A DNA stretch of 64,000 bases from contig NZ_FNDD01000016.1 in the NCBI RefSeq assembly GCF_900100015.1, forward strand, positions 43,771-107,770, given 5' to 3'. The first letter of the stretch is position 1. Every line of letters starts with the position of its first letter. Origin of the DNA: Vibrio xiamenensis. Its GTDB lineage: Bacteria > Pseudomonadota > Gammaproteobacteria > Enterobacterales > Vibrionaceae. The position numbers and the translations under genes were made by a program. The notes below the pieces were generated by a model. The model saw only the letters and a program-made list of their open reading frames with translations. It ran no database searches and had not been told where the DNA came from. Positions 26,975 through 36,074 of the stretch are shown one piece after another.

Positions 26975-28645
26975 TTAATTCTCCCTTTTCGTAATCACAG
27001 TACGGGTCGTCTCAGACGTCCGTACTGTGCTACCGTCATAGCCTGTCGCTTCCATATAAAAAGCCGCGGGCGAAGCCCAATTTTCAGTTGCAGGTCCAGT
27101 AGTTGTTAGGTGAATGTGTAAAAGACCATCAATCGTATACTCTTCCACTTTGTAGTTCGGTGTGACGTCTTTCGTGCCTTCTTCGGTGATCTGATATAAT
27201 TTGACCGTCCCTTGTTGTGTATCAGTAAATGAAGCATTCACATGGTATTTTGATCCAGCATTAACTGTAGACGTTTCCGGTAAATCAGTCACAATTGCTG
27301 GGAGCGGAATTTCTGAGACCACTTTACGTACTGTCACATTCGATTCAATTGTTTCACTGGTTGCAGTGTTGGTCGCTAGGATACGAAATGCGCTCGGACT
27401 GCCCCATGATGAACTAGCTATCGTGCTGGATTGGAACGTGACGGTCACTGAACCATCGGTATTTTGCTTTTCATCCACCAGATAACTCGTCACATCTTCC
27501 CAACTGTCAGTGTCCGCATTATATTGCTGGAGCCTGAAGGCATCGGCATTCTTTGCGGTTAAACTAATGGAAAATTTTGAGTTTAGAATCGCGTAATCCA
27601 CTGGGTCAATATTCTCAGTGATGGTAGGAACCAGCGGAATATCGTGTGGGTCAAGAATAGCTTGCACTATGTTCTCATCCAGCTCTTTAGTTACTTTATC
27701 AAAGAAGCCAAAGCCTTCACAGAATTCCCAACAACAAGAAGAAAATCCTTCATTCTGATAACAATACGTATTGTATTCAATCCAGCGGCGGCGTGAATAT
27801 TCCGGTGCCGCATTATATTGTTCAAAATTCAGTACTTCATGATTACAGCCATATTCCCCAATATTGACCGGCAGGGCTGTGTTTATTTTGATTGTGTTAA
27901 TCACAGTGTCAACCGTCAGACGCTGTTCCTCTAAAGCAGACCATCTTCCTCCAATATTGACATCATATTGGCTGTCCTTAGTCCCCTGAAACGTAAATGT
28001 CTCAGGTGCATATTGATGCAGTGTCACAATTGTGTATTCATCGTTATTAACGACAGGTGGTAGATTGATCAGATTATCCGCATTATTCCAATTTAGTGTG
28101 CCCGCCATAATAATCCGTTCGGGTTCAGTGGCGCGGATCAGTTCATAAAACGCCTCTAAGTATTCATTCCAGCTACCATCATCCGTAAATTCAGAACCCG
28201 GTCTAGGCTCATTCAGCGGTTCAAACATGACTTCGGGGTGATCAGCAAAATGGCTTTGAATACGTGCCCAAATGGCTAAAAACAATTCGAGATCGCCTGT
28301 AAATTCGTGAAGATCGACAATAACATATAACCCGAGACGCTTAGCCTCAGCTACCATCGCAATAATTTGCTTAGCAAACCCATCAAAGTTTTCATATGGT
28401 TTCTCAGCGTCTGGGTCCCAGTGTGTTTGCCAGTTCAAAGCAAGTCGAACATTGGTAAATCCAGCGTCACTGATAATCTGGAAATAGTCTTGTTCAAGGG
28501 CATTAGTATTCAGATCACCAATCTCAATAAGAGTTGGATGATCAATATTTACCCCTTTTCCCATAGCAGCATTACGGATCTGAGCAGGAGTCTGCTGGTT
28601 ATCTCTATGGTTAATTAAATTTGAGGCGGAATTGGTGTAGTTCAT
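26975..28645 (-). CDS. GH5-type glycoside hydrolase with C-terminal Ig-like domains
   Basis: 556 aa. Residues about 1-340 form the catalytic barrel: GKGVNIDHP, NVRLALNWQTHWD, YVIVDLHEF, FEPLNEPRPGSEF (NEP with acid/base Glu), TLHQYAPETF, and VNIGEYGCNHE (nucleophile Glu). Two C-terminal Ig-like or X2-type modules of about 95 residues follow, each ending in TVRKV or RTVITKREN strands. There is no signal peptide, which is unusual for a cellulase-like enzyme. It may leave by another route or act on internal oligosaccharides. It is an isolated gene inside the ICE, flanked by gene-free DNA, so likely cargo. Confidence 0.85.
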   Translation of the reverse strand: MNYTNSASNLINHRDNQQTPAQIRNAAMGKGVNIDHPTLIEIGDLNTNALEQDYFQIISDAGFTNVRLALNWQTHWDPDAEKPYENFDGFAKQIIAMVAEAKRLGLYVIVDLHEFTGDLELFLAIWARIQSHFADHPEVMFEPLNEPRPGSEFTDDGSWNEYLEAFYELIRATEPERIIMAGTLNWNNADNLINLPPVVNNDEYTIVTLHQYAPETFTFQGTKDSQYDVNIGGRWSALEEQRLTVDTVINTIKINTALPVNIGEYGCNHEVLNFEQYNAAPEYSRRRWIEYNTYCYQNEGFSSCCWEFCEGFGFFDKVTKELDENIVQAILDPHDIPLVPTITENIDPVDYAILNSKFSISLTAKNADAFRLQQYNADTDSWEDVTSYLVDEKQNTDGSVTVTFQSSTIASSSWGSPSAFRILATNTATSETIESNVTVRKVVSEIPLPAIVTDLPETSTVNAGSKYHVNASFTDTQQGTVKLYQITEEGTKDVTPNYKVEEYTIDGLLHIHLTTTGPATENWASPAAFYMEATGYDGSTVRTSETTRTVITKREN

Positions 28646-29280
28646 ATCTATATCCTTACTGATAAATTTATATTTATGTCAATATACAGTACGTAGTATG
28701 GTTGTTTTTATCATGAAATTTAGCTCTTAATTTATGATGAAAATAGCCATGACTTTAATCAGTCATTACAAAAGTAGTTGATCCTTTAAAAATAACGCGT
28801 CTCATTTTTAATAAATTCGATGTTCAAGTATATAGAACGGATGACGTTAATTTTTTGACCGATTTATTTTGTCTTTTTATTGAGTATCTATAAGGAATGA
28901 AATGCTTAAAATATAATGTTTATACCATTTAATAGCATGCTGTGACCTAAATTATACTGCTTGTTAGTGTTGGATAAATAGAAATTTTAAAAATAATACT
29001 ATGAAATTAATAAATATTTTTAATTGGAATGACAAGTCTGTCAATGTGTTATTCAGCTTTATAGCCTTTATAAGGAATCAAACAATTTTCTGTGTTGGGA
29101 AAATCAGGTAGATGAACTAGTGAAGAAAATGAAGAATGAATAGTCACCGAGTCAGTAGACACTAGTCAGTCTTCTTCAAGTTATTTTTGATATAACCCGA
29201 CTATTAACTTTTATATTCATCAACTTATGTCTAACATGGGCATCAATTTCAATTAGTTGCAATCGACTGAGGAAAAAAGA
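28646..29280. other. AT-rich gene-free interval
   Basis: About 635 bp of very AT-rich sequence, including the promoters of the GH5 gene (left) and the gene at 29281 (right). No repeat or RNA structure stands out. Confidence 0.45.
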
Positions 29281-30042
29281 GTGACGTTGCGAAACATGAT
29301 TTATTTGGTTCGGTCAGTGATTGGCGACAAAATGCCGATCGTAATCTGCGTAGCGTTATTCGGTTGTTTGTTCATTGGCATAGGGATATTAGCGAGTAGC
29401 GATAATGGATATGGAGTTGGGAAAGAAGTCTCGCGACAACCCTATATTGAGTATACCAATTTAAACACTTGCATTTCTGAACAAGGTTCCGATGTATGTC
29501 AGGAGAGGTTCGATACTGCGAGTGAATTAAGTAAAAATACCGCAATGAAATACAGAACAAAACAGGATTGCAACGATGACTATGGGGATATATGTTCGCC
29601 AAACGGTTCTGTTTGGTCGCCTAGTATTACAGGGATTATTTTGCGTAAAGATACCGATTTTGTATTGCCAATCTATACGTCAATGAACCCTAAATCGAGT
29701 CATTACGGTTATATCTTCAATGCAGAAGGCGATATTTTAGGTCGATATAAAAGTGCTGATGGTAGACAAGTCGCATTGAAAGATACTTTTACTCGCCCGT
29801 TGACTAATAGCATTCTACCTGCAATACCAATGACGACATCTGATACTAGTTCACCAGCACCCAGTCAAATACGTGTAAACTTCCTAGAAGGAACTGTTGA
29901 AAGAGTTTTCAAAACAAAACCGCAATTGTCGGTAAAGCAAGTGAATGAATATGAGTTCGAACAGCGTTTGCCGCCGGTGAAACCTCGTCATAAGTTTCGG
30001 AGTAAAGCATGTATAGTAACAGCAAGTAAGTGTCTACTTTAA
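29281..30042 (+). CDS. DUF1190 (YgiB-like) membrane-anchored protein
   Basis: 253 aa from GTG 29281, chosen because GAGG lies 7-8 nt upstream; a TTG at 29257 has no such site. One N-terminal membrane segment (IVICVALFGCLFIGIGILAS) is followed by paired cysteines in the family pattern NLNTCISEQGSDVCQERFDTA and TKQDCNDDYGDIC. The rest is low in recognisable motifs, and the C-terminus is basic. YgiB/DUF1190 proteins are envelope proteins of unknown role. An envelope protein on the ICE may modify the surface of the host. A bidirectional terminator follows. Confidence 0.7.
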   Translation: MTLRNMIYLVRSVIGDKMPIVICVALFGCLFIGIGILASSDNGYGVGKEVSRQPYIEYTNLNTCISEQGSDVCQERFDTASELSKNTAMKYRTKQDCNDDYGDICSPNGSVWSPSITGIILRKDTDFVLPIYTSMNPKSSHYGYIFNAEGDILGRYKSADGRQVALKDTFTRPLTNSILPAIPMTTSDTSSPAPSQIRVNFLEGTVERVFKTKPQLSVKQVNEYEFEQRLPPVKPRHKFRSKACIVTASKCLL

Positions 30043-30117
30043 TTTGATTCGCCAACTGATGTTCATGTTTCATATTATTATGAATTTTACATTTACTTGG
30101 TTCACGTAGGAAATGGC

Positions 30118-30152
30118 AAAAAAAAGCAGCGTATGATGTACGCTGCTTTTTT
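30118..30152. terminator. Bidirectional terminator between convergent genes
   Basis: AAAAAAAGCAGCGTA, TGATG, TACGCTGCTTTTTT. It serves both the DUF1190-like gene and the leftward ICE operon ending at 30163. Confidence 0.88.
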
Positions 30153-30162
30153 ATTGGAACAA

Positions 30163-31083
30163 TTAAATGATAGGCTTTGTTTCTTGTTGCTTTAACATAT
30201 CAGCTTCGGAAGTAGCAACAGAGGCATCATAAGCATCATTTGTTGACGCTTGAATCTCTTCAGCTGTTTTTGGCGCACGGAAAAGATAAGTGGACCTTAG
30301 GTTTGTTTCTAAATACTCCGGATCTTTAATCAGTTCACTAAATCCTTCTGGCAATTTAACTTTTGAGTTTGCTTGATAAGCTGCCACTGCTTTTGCATTG
30401 TTTTGAGCAAAATCTAGGGCATTTGCGCCGGTGTGAGTATAGTGCTTACGATACTGTAGTACGTTGCGAACTGAACCAAATACAGCACTACGGCGTGTGT
30501 GTACTAATTGGTTGATCTTAGGTTCTACCCATGAGCATAAACGCATAACTTTAACCAAGCGATCCAGTTGTGTTGCTACCTGTACCATCTGGCGGCCTTG
30601 TGGCGATGAGAACGACACTGAGCGGATTAGTGGTTTAGTGTTGTGTGCGCTAGACAAGTGATAGCTATTACCAGTCTTACTCATAAAGCTTGCATAACGT
30701 GCCGAGAAGTCCACATGAAGGCTTTCAATATCGGTTTCAATGATGGAAATCTTATTCTCGATCTTTACCAATACATAGGCAGCAATCGGGCAACCCTGCA
30801 AGTAAGCAGGGATGATTTCGTTACGTAACACGTTGTCTAAATGGTGGAAACCTGGAGTAAAACTTTGACCGGTTGAATCATCTCTTGATGTACCATCGAA
30901 CAATCGGCCAACTTCACTGGTTTCAAAAACTACTTCTAGTTCAGTAACGAAACTCCCTTGTTCTTCACGTTTGCGTGTGCCTTCTTTTGCAGCGGATACC
31001 ACTGCAAATAGATCACTGCTATTGTTAGCTGAAGCATGCAGCAATTGCTGCAGCGGAGACAGATTTTGATTTGCTTGTTCCAT
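30163..31083 (-). CDS. Integrating conjugative element protein, PFL_4669 family
   Basis: 306 aa, with ATG at 31083 preceded by GAGG. The family pattern is visible along the chain: GSFVTELEVVFETSEVGRLFDG, PGFHHLDNVL, AYVLVKIENKISIIETDIESL, SVSFSSPQGRQMVQVATQLDRLVKVMRLC, then RRSAVFGSVRNVLQYRKHYTHTGANALDFAQNNAKAVAAY and PEYLETNLRSTYLFRAP. PFL_4669 proteins (related to AcaB) are encoded in the conserved left part of PFGI-1/SPI-7-type ICEs. Some relatives have been linked to gene control, so a regulatory or maintenance role is possible. It overlaps the upstream gene by 59 bp in another frame. Confidence 0.85.
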   Translation of the reverse strand: MEQANQNLSPLQQLLHASANNSSDLFAVVSAAKEGTRKREEQGSFVTELEVVFETSEVGRLFDGTSRDDSTGQSFTPGFHHLDNVLRNEIIPAYLQGCPIAAYVLVKIENKISIIETDIESLHVDFSARYASFMSKTGNSYHLSSAHNTKPLIRSVSFSSPQGRQMVQVATQLDRLVKVMRLCSWVEPKINQLVHTRRSAVFGSVRNVLQYRKHYTHTGANALDFAQNNAKAVAAYQANSKVKLPEGFSELIKDPEYLETNLRSTYLFRAPKTAEEIQASTNDAYDASVATSEADMLKQQETKPII

Positions 31084-32299
31084 TCTTTAACCTCTTTTCA
31101 GCGGCCTTGTATGCCGCGGTGTTTAATTGAATTTGCAAACCTGCTTCGACGATCTGCTGTAAATAATAGGCTTTATCTATCCCTTTCAAGCGATGCTCAA
31201 TAACCTTGGCAAGCTCGGTGATAGTCATTTCGTTGCGACTGCAGATCTCAGTGATTCGCTCACGAGCTGAGCTCTTATCAGTATCAAGTAATTCGTTGAG
31301 TGAAATTGCATCCCAATGCTGTGGAGCGCGTTGTGTACCTTCAGCCGCAAAACCATGTGCAAGGCGTGGAGGTAAACCATAAATTTCACGGCCAAATTCA
31401 TAAGTGCAGCCAAGGTTGGCCAACCAGCTGTAAAATTCATTCAACTGGTCAACGTGATTGACTACTGTAGAAAAAGCGAGATGCAACTGTTTTGCTACCA
31501 TCAACATACGTTCTACATCGGTCTTGTAGAGCGAGTGGTCTTTCTCATACAGGGAATAGATCAAATGGGTATCGGCATCAGTATCTTGACGAAGCTGCCT
31601 GACCACATTCAAACCAAAACTTCCAACTAGCTTTTTAACATCGGCCAACTTTGTTTTTCCATAACCAAAGTATCTTTGAGCGTGGCGTTGCGTAATTCCG
31701 AGCTTGACTGCTTCTTTTGCAATCATATCGGTGCGTGTTTTTTGTTGTGCCGGCACAAGAACTCGGTCCTGGAATGCAGGCGTGAATTTGAAAAACGAAT
31801 CTTTAAATAGATCGGTATGAAGGCCAATGTGTAGCAACTCGCTATGGTTTAGTGTTTTCAGCTGCTGCAGGAACTCATCTCTAAACCCAGAATGAACGAG
31901 AAAACCAATGTTTCCGCGGTGATATTCAGATTGTAAGAACAGCACTAATTTGACAAATAGCTGAGCACTGGTTTCGCAACCGATATATTTACGGTTAGTA
32001 AGATGCTTGATGGAATCGGCTTGCCTTGGCGGACAGATAAAAGACTCAAGGTATTTAACGTCAAACTCGACCATATCACTCAGCCTTAATTTGTTAGAAA
32101 TTAAGGTATCGGTGAAAAAGTGCGGATTGAGTGTCGAAATTAGTTCGGCATTATTGCCCAAGCCGATATTCGTACACATTGCGTTTGCTTCCGCAACATT
32201 TCGTTTGTTACATAGCAAGATGATTTCCCAAGAAACATGCTGCATGAATAATTTATATGAAGGACTTACCTTTCTGAGATGTTTGATAGACGTTGGCAT
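31025..32299 (-). CDS. ICE core protein, DUF2857/FlhC-D-like helical domain (tentative)
   Basis: 424 aa. The central region HSELLHIGLHTDLFKDSFFKFTPAFQDRVLVPAQQKTRTDMIAKEAVKLGITQRHAQRYFGYGKTKLADVKKL resembles DUF2857-type proteins near the start of SPI-7-type ICEs, and the GITQRHAQRYFG helix pair looks DNA-binding. The C-terminus is Lys/Ser-rich. It is tightly packed between the PFL_4669 gene (overlap) and the gene at 32305 (5 bp). A regulator or replication factor of the element is the best guess. The family name is uncertain. Confidence 0.6.
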   Translation of the reverse strand: MPTSIKHLRKVSPSYKLFMQHVSWEIILLCNKRNVAEANAMCTNIGLGNNAELISTLNPHFFTDTLISNKLRLSDMVEFDVKYLESFICPPRQADSIKHLTNRKYIGCETSAQLFVKLVLFLQSEYHRGNIGFLVHSGFRDEFLQQLKTLNHSELLHIGLHTDLFKDSFFKFTPAFQDRVLVPAQQKTRTDMIAKEAVKLGITQRHAQRYFGYGKTKLADVKKLVGSFGLNVVRQLRQDTDADTHLIYSLYEKDHSLYKTDVERMLMVAKQLHLAFSTVVNHVDQLNEFYSWLANLGCTYEFGREIYGLPPRLAHGFAAEGTQRAPQHWDAISLNELLDTDKSSARERITEICSRNEMTITELAKVIEHRLKGIDKAYYLQQIVEAGLQIQLNTAAYKAAEKRLKNGTSKSKSVSAAAIAACFS

Positions 32300-32304
32300 T
32301 ATTA

Positions 32305-33222
32305 TTAGAACCTCAATTGATTAATGAACCGATAGATTTCGGACAGCTCCTTGCTCGATGACAGGATCTCTAAAGGGGACAGCAGCAAGACCATGCCATT
32401 GCTGATTTGAATGCCAGAGATCTCGAGTAAGGTTTCGATCGTTGAATAGATAAACTCAGTCACGCCCTCCTTTTCAGGGACAGATTGTTCAGTTTTTTTT
32501 AAATATTGGTTATGTAGAACCGCGTAGCCTTCACTGTAGCTAGCTCGTGCTTCTAACATGGTTCGGATTTCACTCACGCTTAATCCGATTTTTATATCGT
32601 TTGTAAGTAGGAAGAGACTCGCCCAGAAAGTCACTGCAAGAGGATTAGTATTTAAACCGCACTGCTTATAAGGAAAATTAATTAGTGCCTTGGTCTGACT
32701 CTGTTCACAGGGCATAAGCAAATTTATATAGTCGCTAAGTGGCTCAGCAAGAGAGAGCGAAAAACCAATAGCCTTAGTGCAGTTATCCTTGTTCTGTGAA
32801 AATGGATTATTTATCGCTTGCCAAGTTCGAATTGCGCTACCTAAATCACCATTAACAACTTGTTCCTGAATCTTTTTGATCGCTGGATAGTCTTTTCTGG
32901 AAACCCAGTAAGTTCCGGTATACCCATTGGCCTTGAGTTGCCAGTAATGCATGATTTCGTAGTACCGTGGGCGCTTAAAATCTTCATCAAAGCCATTGTT
33001 TACAAGATCAATGGTGGTGGAGATACCGAAAGAAAATGTTCTGGATACCAAGGCAACTGAATACGCCCAAGCATCGAGTCGGTCGAAAGGGTTATCGTGT
33101 CCAAGGCTTATATAGTCTTGGTAAATCGAAGATAATTTTTGAATCATATTCGCTGGAGATGATTCAATTCCTATCACCTCATTTATGAGAGAAGTAAATT
33201 GTTCGTTTGCTTGATTGTCCAT
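32305..33222 (-). CDS. Hypothetical ICE protein, 305 aa
   Basis: First gene of the three-gene leftward operon (33222 to 30163). Mostly helical, with FDRLDAWAYSVALVSRTFSF and YYEIMHYWQLKANGYTGTYWVS as aromatic-rich segments. No signal peptide. The position matches replication or partition genes in SPI-7-type ICEs, but I recognise no motif. The 416-bp space to the divergent traI operon should hold both promoters. Confidence 0.6.
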   Translation of the reverse strand: MDNQANEQFTSLINEVIGIESSPANMIQKLSSIYQDYISLGHDNPFDRLDAWAYSVALVSRTFSFGISTTIDLVNNGFDEDFKRPRYYEIMHYWQLKANGYTGTYWVSRKDYPAIKKIQEQVVNGDLGSAIRTWQAINNPFSQNKDNCTKAIGFSLSLAEPLSDYINLLMPCEQSQTKALINFPYKQCGLNTNPLAVTFWASLFLLTNDIKIGLSVSEIRTMLEARASYSEGYAVLHNQYLKKTEQSVPEKEGVTEFIYSTIETLLEISGIQISNGMVLLLSPLEILSSSKELSEIYRFINQLRF

Positions 33223-33638
33223 TACTCTGTCGCACTAAGTTGTTTGAACTTTAGGTGTACAGAATGTGATCAACTAAATTATTAGTGTTAGCGACAGCCT
33301 CTACGTATAAATAATTTCAGATGGATCTTACATTGGAGTTAATGAAGGATTATTAACTGGTTGGGAATTGGACTATAATTGTTTAAATTCGAACCGAAAA
33401 TTAAAGGAGTTATAAATTTCAGTGACCTATTCGTTATTTTTCTAGGCTAATAAGAGGTTCGACCTTCACATGTCATATTGCTAGCAAGATTTTGAATCAC
33501 GCTAGGAAAATCCGTCAAAAAAAGTGCTTTTTACACTGCCACCCCCAAAAACTCCCACCTTGTTACATATACATTCCAGAAAAGTTATTTTGTCCAAAAT
33601 CCAATAGTCATCACTTAGCCTGAAGATAGGGAAATAAC
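33223..33638. promoter_or_regulatory. Divergent control region between two ICE operons
   Basis: 416 bp with no gene. It contains TTGGACTATAATTG-type promoter-like sequence near 33370. Because the relaxase operon begins just right of it, it is also a candidate place for oriT, but no nick-site motif was recognised. Confidence 0.4.
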
Positions 33639-34055
33639 TTGAATAACGAAATCCGCGCTAATGAAGCGCAACGTAAGCTGCAACGACTCTGTTTTCAATC
33701 TGGCGACCGCCACCTGATTAATTGGTCAACAGAATATTTTGGTGTCATCGATGGCTTAAGTCGCCATTTACCGTCTGATTTGATTCCATTAGAAGTTGAG
33801 TGGCAAGTAAGGTTTGATAATCGGATTGAGCACGATGCCATGAACAGTTCCAAAGAAGAGATAGGCCTTTGTTTACAAGAAACACTCGGAGAAAGTAGTT
33901 TAACCCGTCTCTATGTTGAAAATGAAAGTGGTGAGATCTGGAACCCCGCGGTCAAAAGTTTTAACGAATTTGAAAATGGTTCACATCAAATCAAAGTATC
34001 GAAATTAAACGAATGCCAATTCGATTTAATGGAGATACTAGGAGGGAGCCATTGA
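33639..34055 (+). CDS. Hypothetical protein preceding relaxase
   Basis: 138 aa from a TTG at 33639 with AGGGA upstream. An acidic, mixed alpha/beta protein (LIPLEVEWQVRFDNRIEHDAMNSSKEEIG). Its stop overlaps the relaxase start (TTGA), so translation is coupled. It has no known domain. Accessory relaxosome function is possible from position alone. Confidence 0.6.
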   Translation: MNNEIRANEAQRKLQRLCFQSGDRHLINWSTEYFGVIDGLSRHLPSDLIPLEVEWQVRFDNRIEHDAMNSSKEEIGLCLQETLGESSLTRLYVENESGEIWNPAVKSFNEFENGSHQIKVSKLNECQFDLMEILGGSH

Positions 34056-36070
34056 AAAAAATCCTAGCTGGATTGTTCGGCAGCGGCAAGAAGGAAGTGC
34101 AAGACACTACAGTTGAACAGCCCAGTCTATATACCGTGCGCAGTTCACAGCAGTTGCTTGAACCACACCTACTGACTCTTGAAAAAATACGCGAATGCAC
34201 ATCATTGAGAGACCGTGATTGGCAATCCATTTATATGCCAATGTTTGAAAATATGGCAATGATGGTCCAATTGCTTCCAGCAAGTGCAGGTCATCACCAT
34301 AACAAAGCTGGTGGACTGCTTGCGCATACTCTTGAGATAGCCCTTTACGCAGCGAGAGCAAAACGTGCAGTGGTATATAACTCGACTGGTGCAGAAAATG
34401 AAGTGAAGTTGCTTCAGCAAGCATTTACCTTTGCATGCATATCCGCTGCAGTAATGCACGATTTAGGTAAGCTCGTGACCGACATCATTGTAGTAGATAA
34501 AGACACTGGTAAGCGTTGGAACCCGATATTAGGTCCAATGATGGTTGGTGTGCCATATGCCTTCAAATGGAATAGAGGACACAAGCGGTCTAAGCAAGAT
34601 CATGAACAGGCTTCAGGGTTGTTAGTTTCTCTTATCATCCCAGCTATAGGCATCAAGTGGTTATCTGATATAGACGACACGCTCTATCGTTTATGGATCT
34701 CTTCGATTACTGGGCATGGGGAAGGTTTTGGTGGGGACGTTTATAATGTCGTTCACCGTGCAGATATAGAATCGGCTAAAACTAATTTAAACGCGGAAAC
34801 ACTTGAACTGAGCGACACTGCAGTCAGTAATCAAGGGTTTAATCAGGTGGATGGCGGTGCTCGTTACTTCCATGAGCCATTTATTAAATACTGGTCCAAC
34901 ACATTGAGTGATGGTTCATGGAAATTGAACAAACCCGGCGCTGCAGCCTGGGTAACAGATGATCATGTGTTGATTGTCGCACCTTCACGTTTAGTTGAGA
35001 CGGTTAATGCTTTACGGTCAACAGTAGATAGAAATCTACCTCAAGATATAGCCACTATAGTTCGCCAGCTACATGATTTACGTGCACTTTCGACGCTTGT
35101 CGATGACGCTAAAACCATTTTCAAGTTAGAAATTTACGATCCAGAAGGGATTGGCCAAGCCTCAGAATGGAAAAAAGAACTGAGTTTTATTGCGGTACCA
35201 AGAGAACTGGTTGACCCAAACAAGCAACTCGAAAACTTCAAAGGCATGGTTGTAAATAACCTAGATGGCAATTGCATTTGGGATGGCGTTAATGTTGCGC
35301 ACAATGATACTGCGTTAGAAAAGCCTGACTGTAAGGACGAACAACCCAAGCAACCGGAAAGTGAGGTAGTACATAGTGATAAGCCCACCGAGCCGGCCAT
35401 AAAACAGAAAGTTGAAACAAAACGGTCAGCTAAGAATATCGATTCTGACAATGTCACAGCAGCTGAAATATCAGAATTAGTTGCCAAACAGATGAATACA
35501 AACGTGACACCTCCATCTATGAGTCCTGATATAGCAAGACTGCTTGCGGTACCACACCGCGAAGCCGAAAGTGATCAATCTCGTTCGATTATGGATGAGT
35601 GGGCGAATATGGGGAGCCGTTTAGGTGAACCGACCAAGAATGATGGCGACGTAGAACCTAAACCAGATGGTTTTTGGGAATGGTTAATGGTTGAACGTCT
35701 AGCAGGTTCGCTAAAAGTAAATCAGTTTGATGCACCGGTGCATATCCTTAATCTCGGGCAAGGTGCACAAGGATTTCTTGTAAGCCCACTTGTGTTTTTC
35801 GAATATCTGGAAGCCATTGAGCAACTAGACTCGAAGACGATTGGTACAAATTCACCTCAATTGATCGCTGTTCAAAAGGAGTTTTTTAAATATTCAAAAC
35901 ATAATTCTTGGTTAGGCAGAGATATTGCGAGGTTTTCTGTAAAGAGTAATGCAAAGCGGGCCTCAATAAAAATGCTCAGCGGCGTGATTTTGTCGGTAGA
36001 TGCAACTAAAGAGCTCTTCGAAGGGCAATATCTCTCCCTTGATATTTCCGATTTCATAGACACTAGGTGA
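34052..36070 (+). CDS. traI: MobH-family relaxase (TraI, PFGI-1 class ICE)
   Basis: 672 aa from TTG 34052, with GGAGG 7 nt upstream; an upstream in-frame ATG at 34013 lacks support. The N-terminal half is the MobH/TIGR03760 relaxase. MVQLLPASAGHHHNKAGGLLAHTLEIALYA has the HHH signature at 81-83 and H92. AAVMHDLGKLVTDIIV has the HD pair at 136-137, followed by GKRWNPILGPM. MobH relaxases nick oriT using an HD metal-binding fold. A charged linker (about 430-540) precedes a C-terminal winged domain (GFWEWLMVERLAG... HILNLGQGAQGFLVSP). The two-domain layout is normal for the class. Confidence 0.92.
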   Translation: MKKILAGLFGSGKKEVQDTTVEQPSLYTVRSSQQLLEPHLLTLEKIRECTSLRDRDWQSIYMPMFENMAMMVQLLPASAGHHHNKAGGLLAHTLEIALYAARAKRAVVYNSTGAENEVKLLQQAFTFACISAAVMHDLGKLVTDIIVVDKDTGKRWNPILGPMMVGVPYAFKWNRGHKRSKQDHEQASGLLVSLIIPAIGIKWLSDIDDTLYRLWISSITGHGEGFGGDVYNVVHRADIESAKTNLNAETLELSDTAVSNQGFNQVDGGARYFHEPFIKYWSNTLSDGSWKLNKPGAAAWVTDDHVLIVAPSRLVETVNALRSTVDRNLPQDIATIVRQLHDLRALSTLVDDAKTIFKLEIYDPEGIGQASEWKKELSFIAVPRELVDPNKQLENFKGMVVNNLDGNCIWDGVNVAHNDTALEKPDCKDEQPKQPESEVVHSDKPTEPAIKQKVETKRSAKNIDSDNVTAAEISELVAKQMNTNVTPPSMSPDIARLLAVPHREAESDQSRSIMDEWANMGSRLGEPTKNDGDVEPKPDGFWEWLMVERLAGSLKVNQFDAPVHILNLGQGAQGFLVSPLVFFEYLEAIEQLDSKTIGTNSPQLIAVQKEFFKYSKHNSWLGRDIARFSVKSNAKRASIKMLSGVILSVDATKELFEGQYLSLDISDFIDTR

Positions 36071-36074
36071 TTTG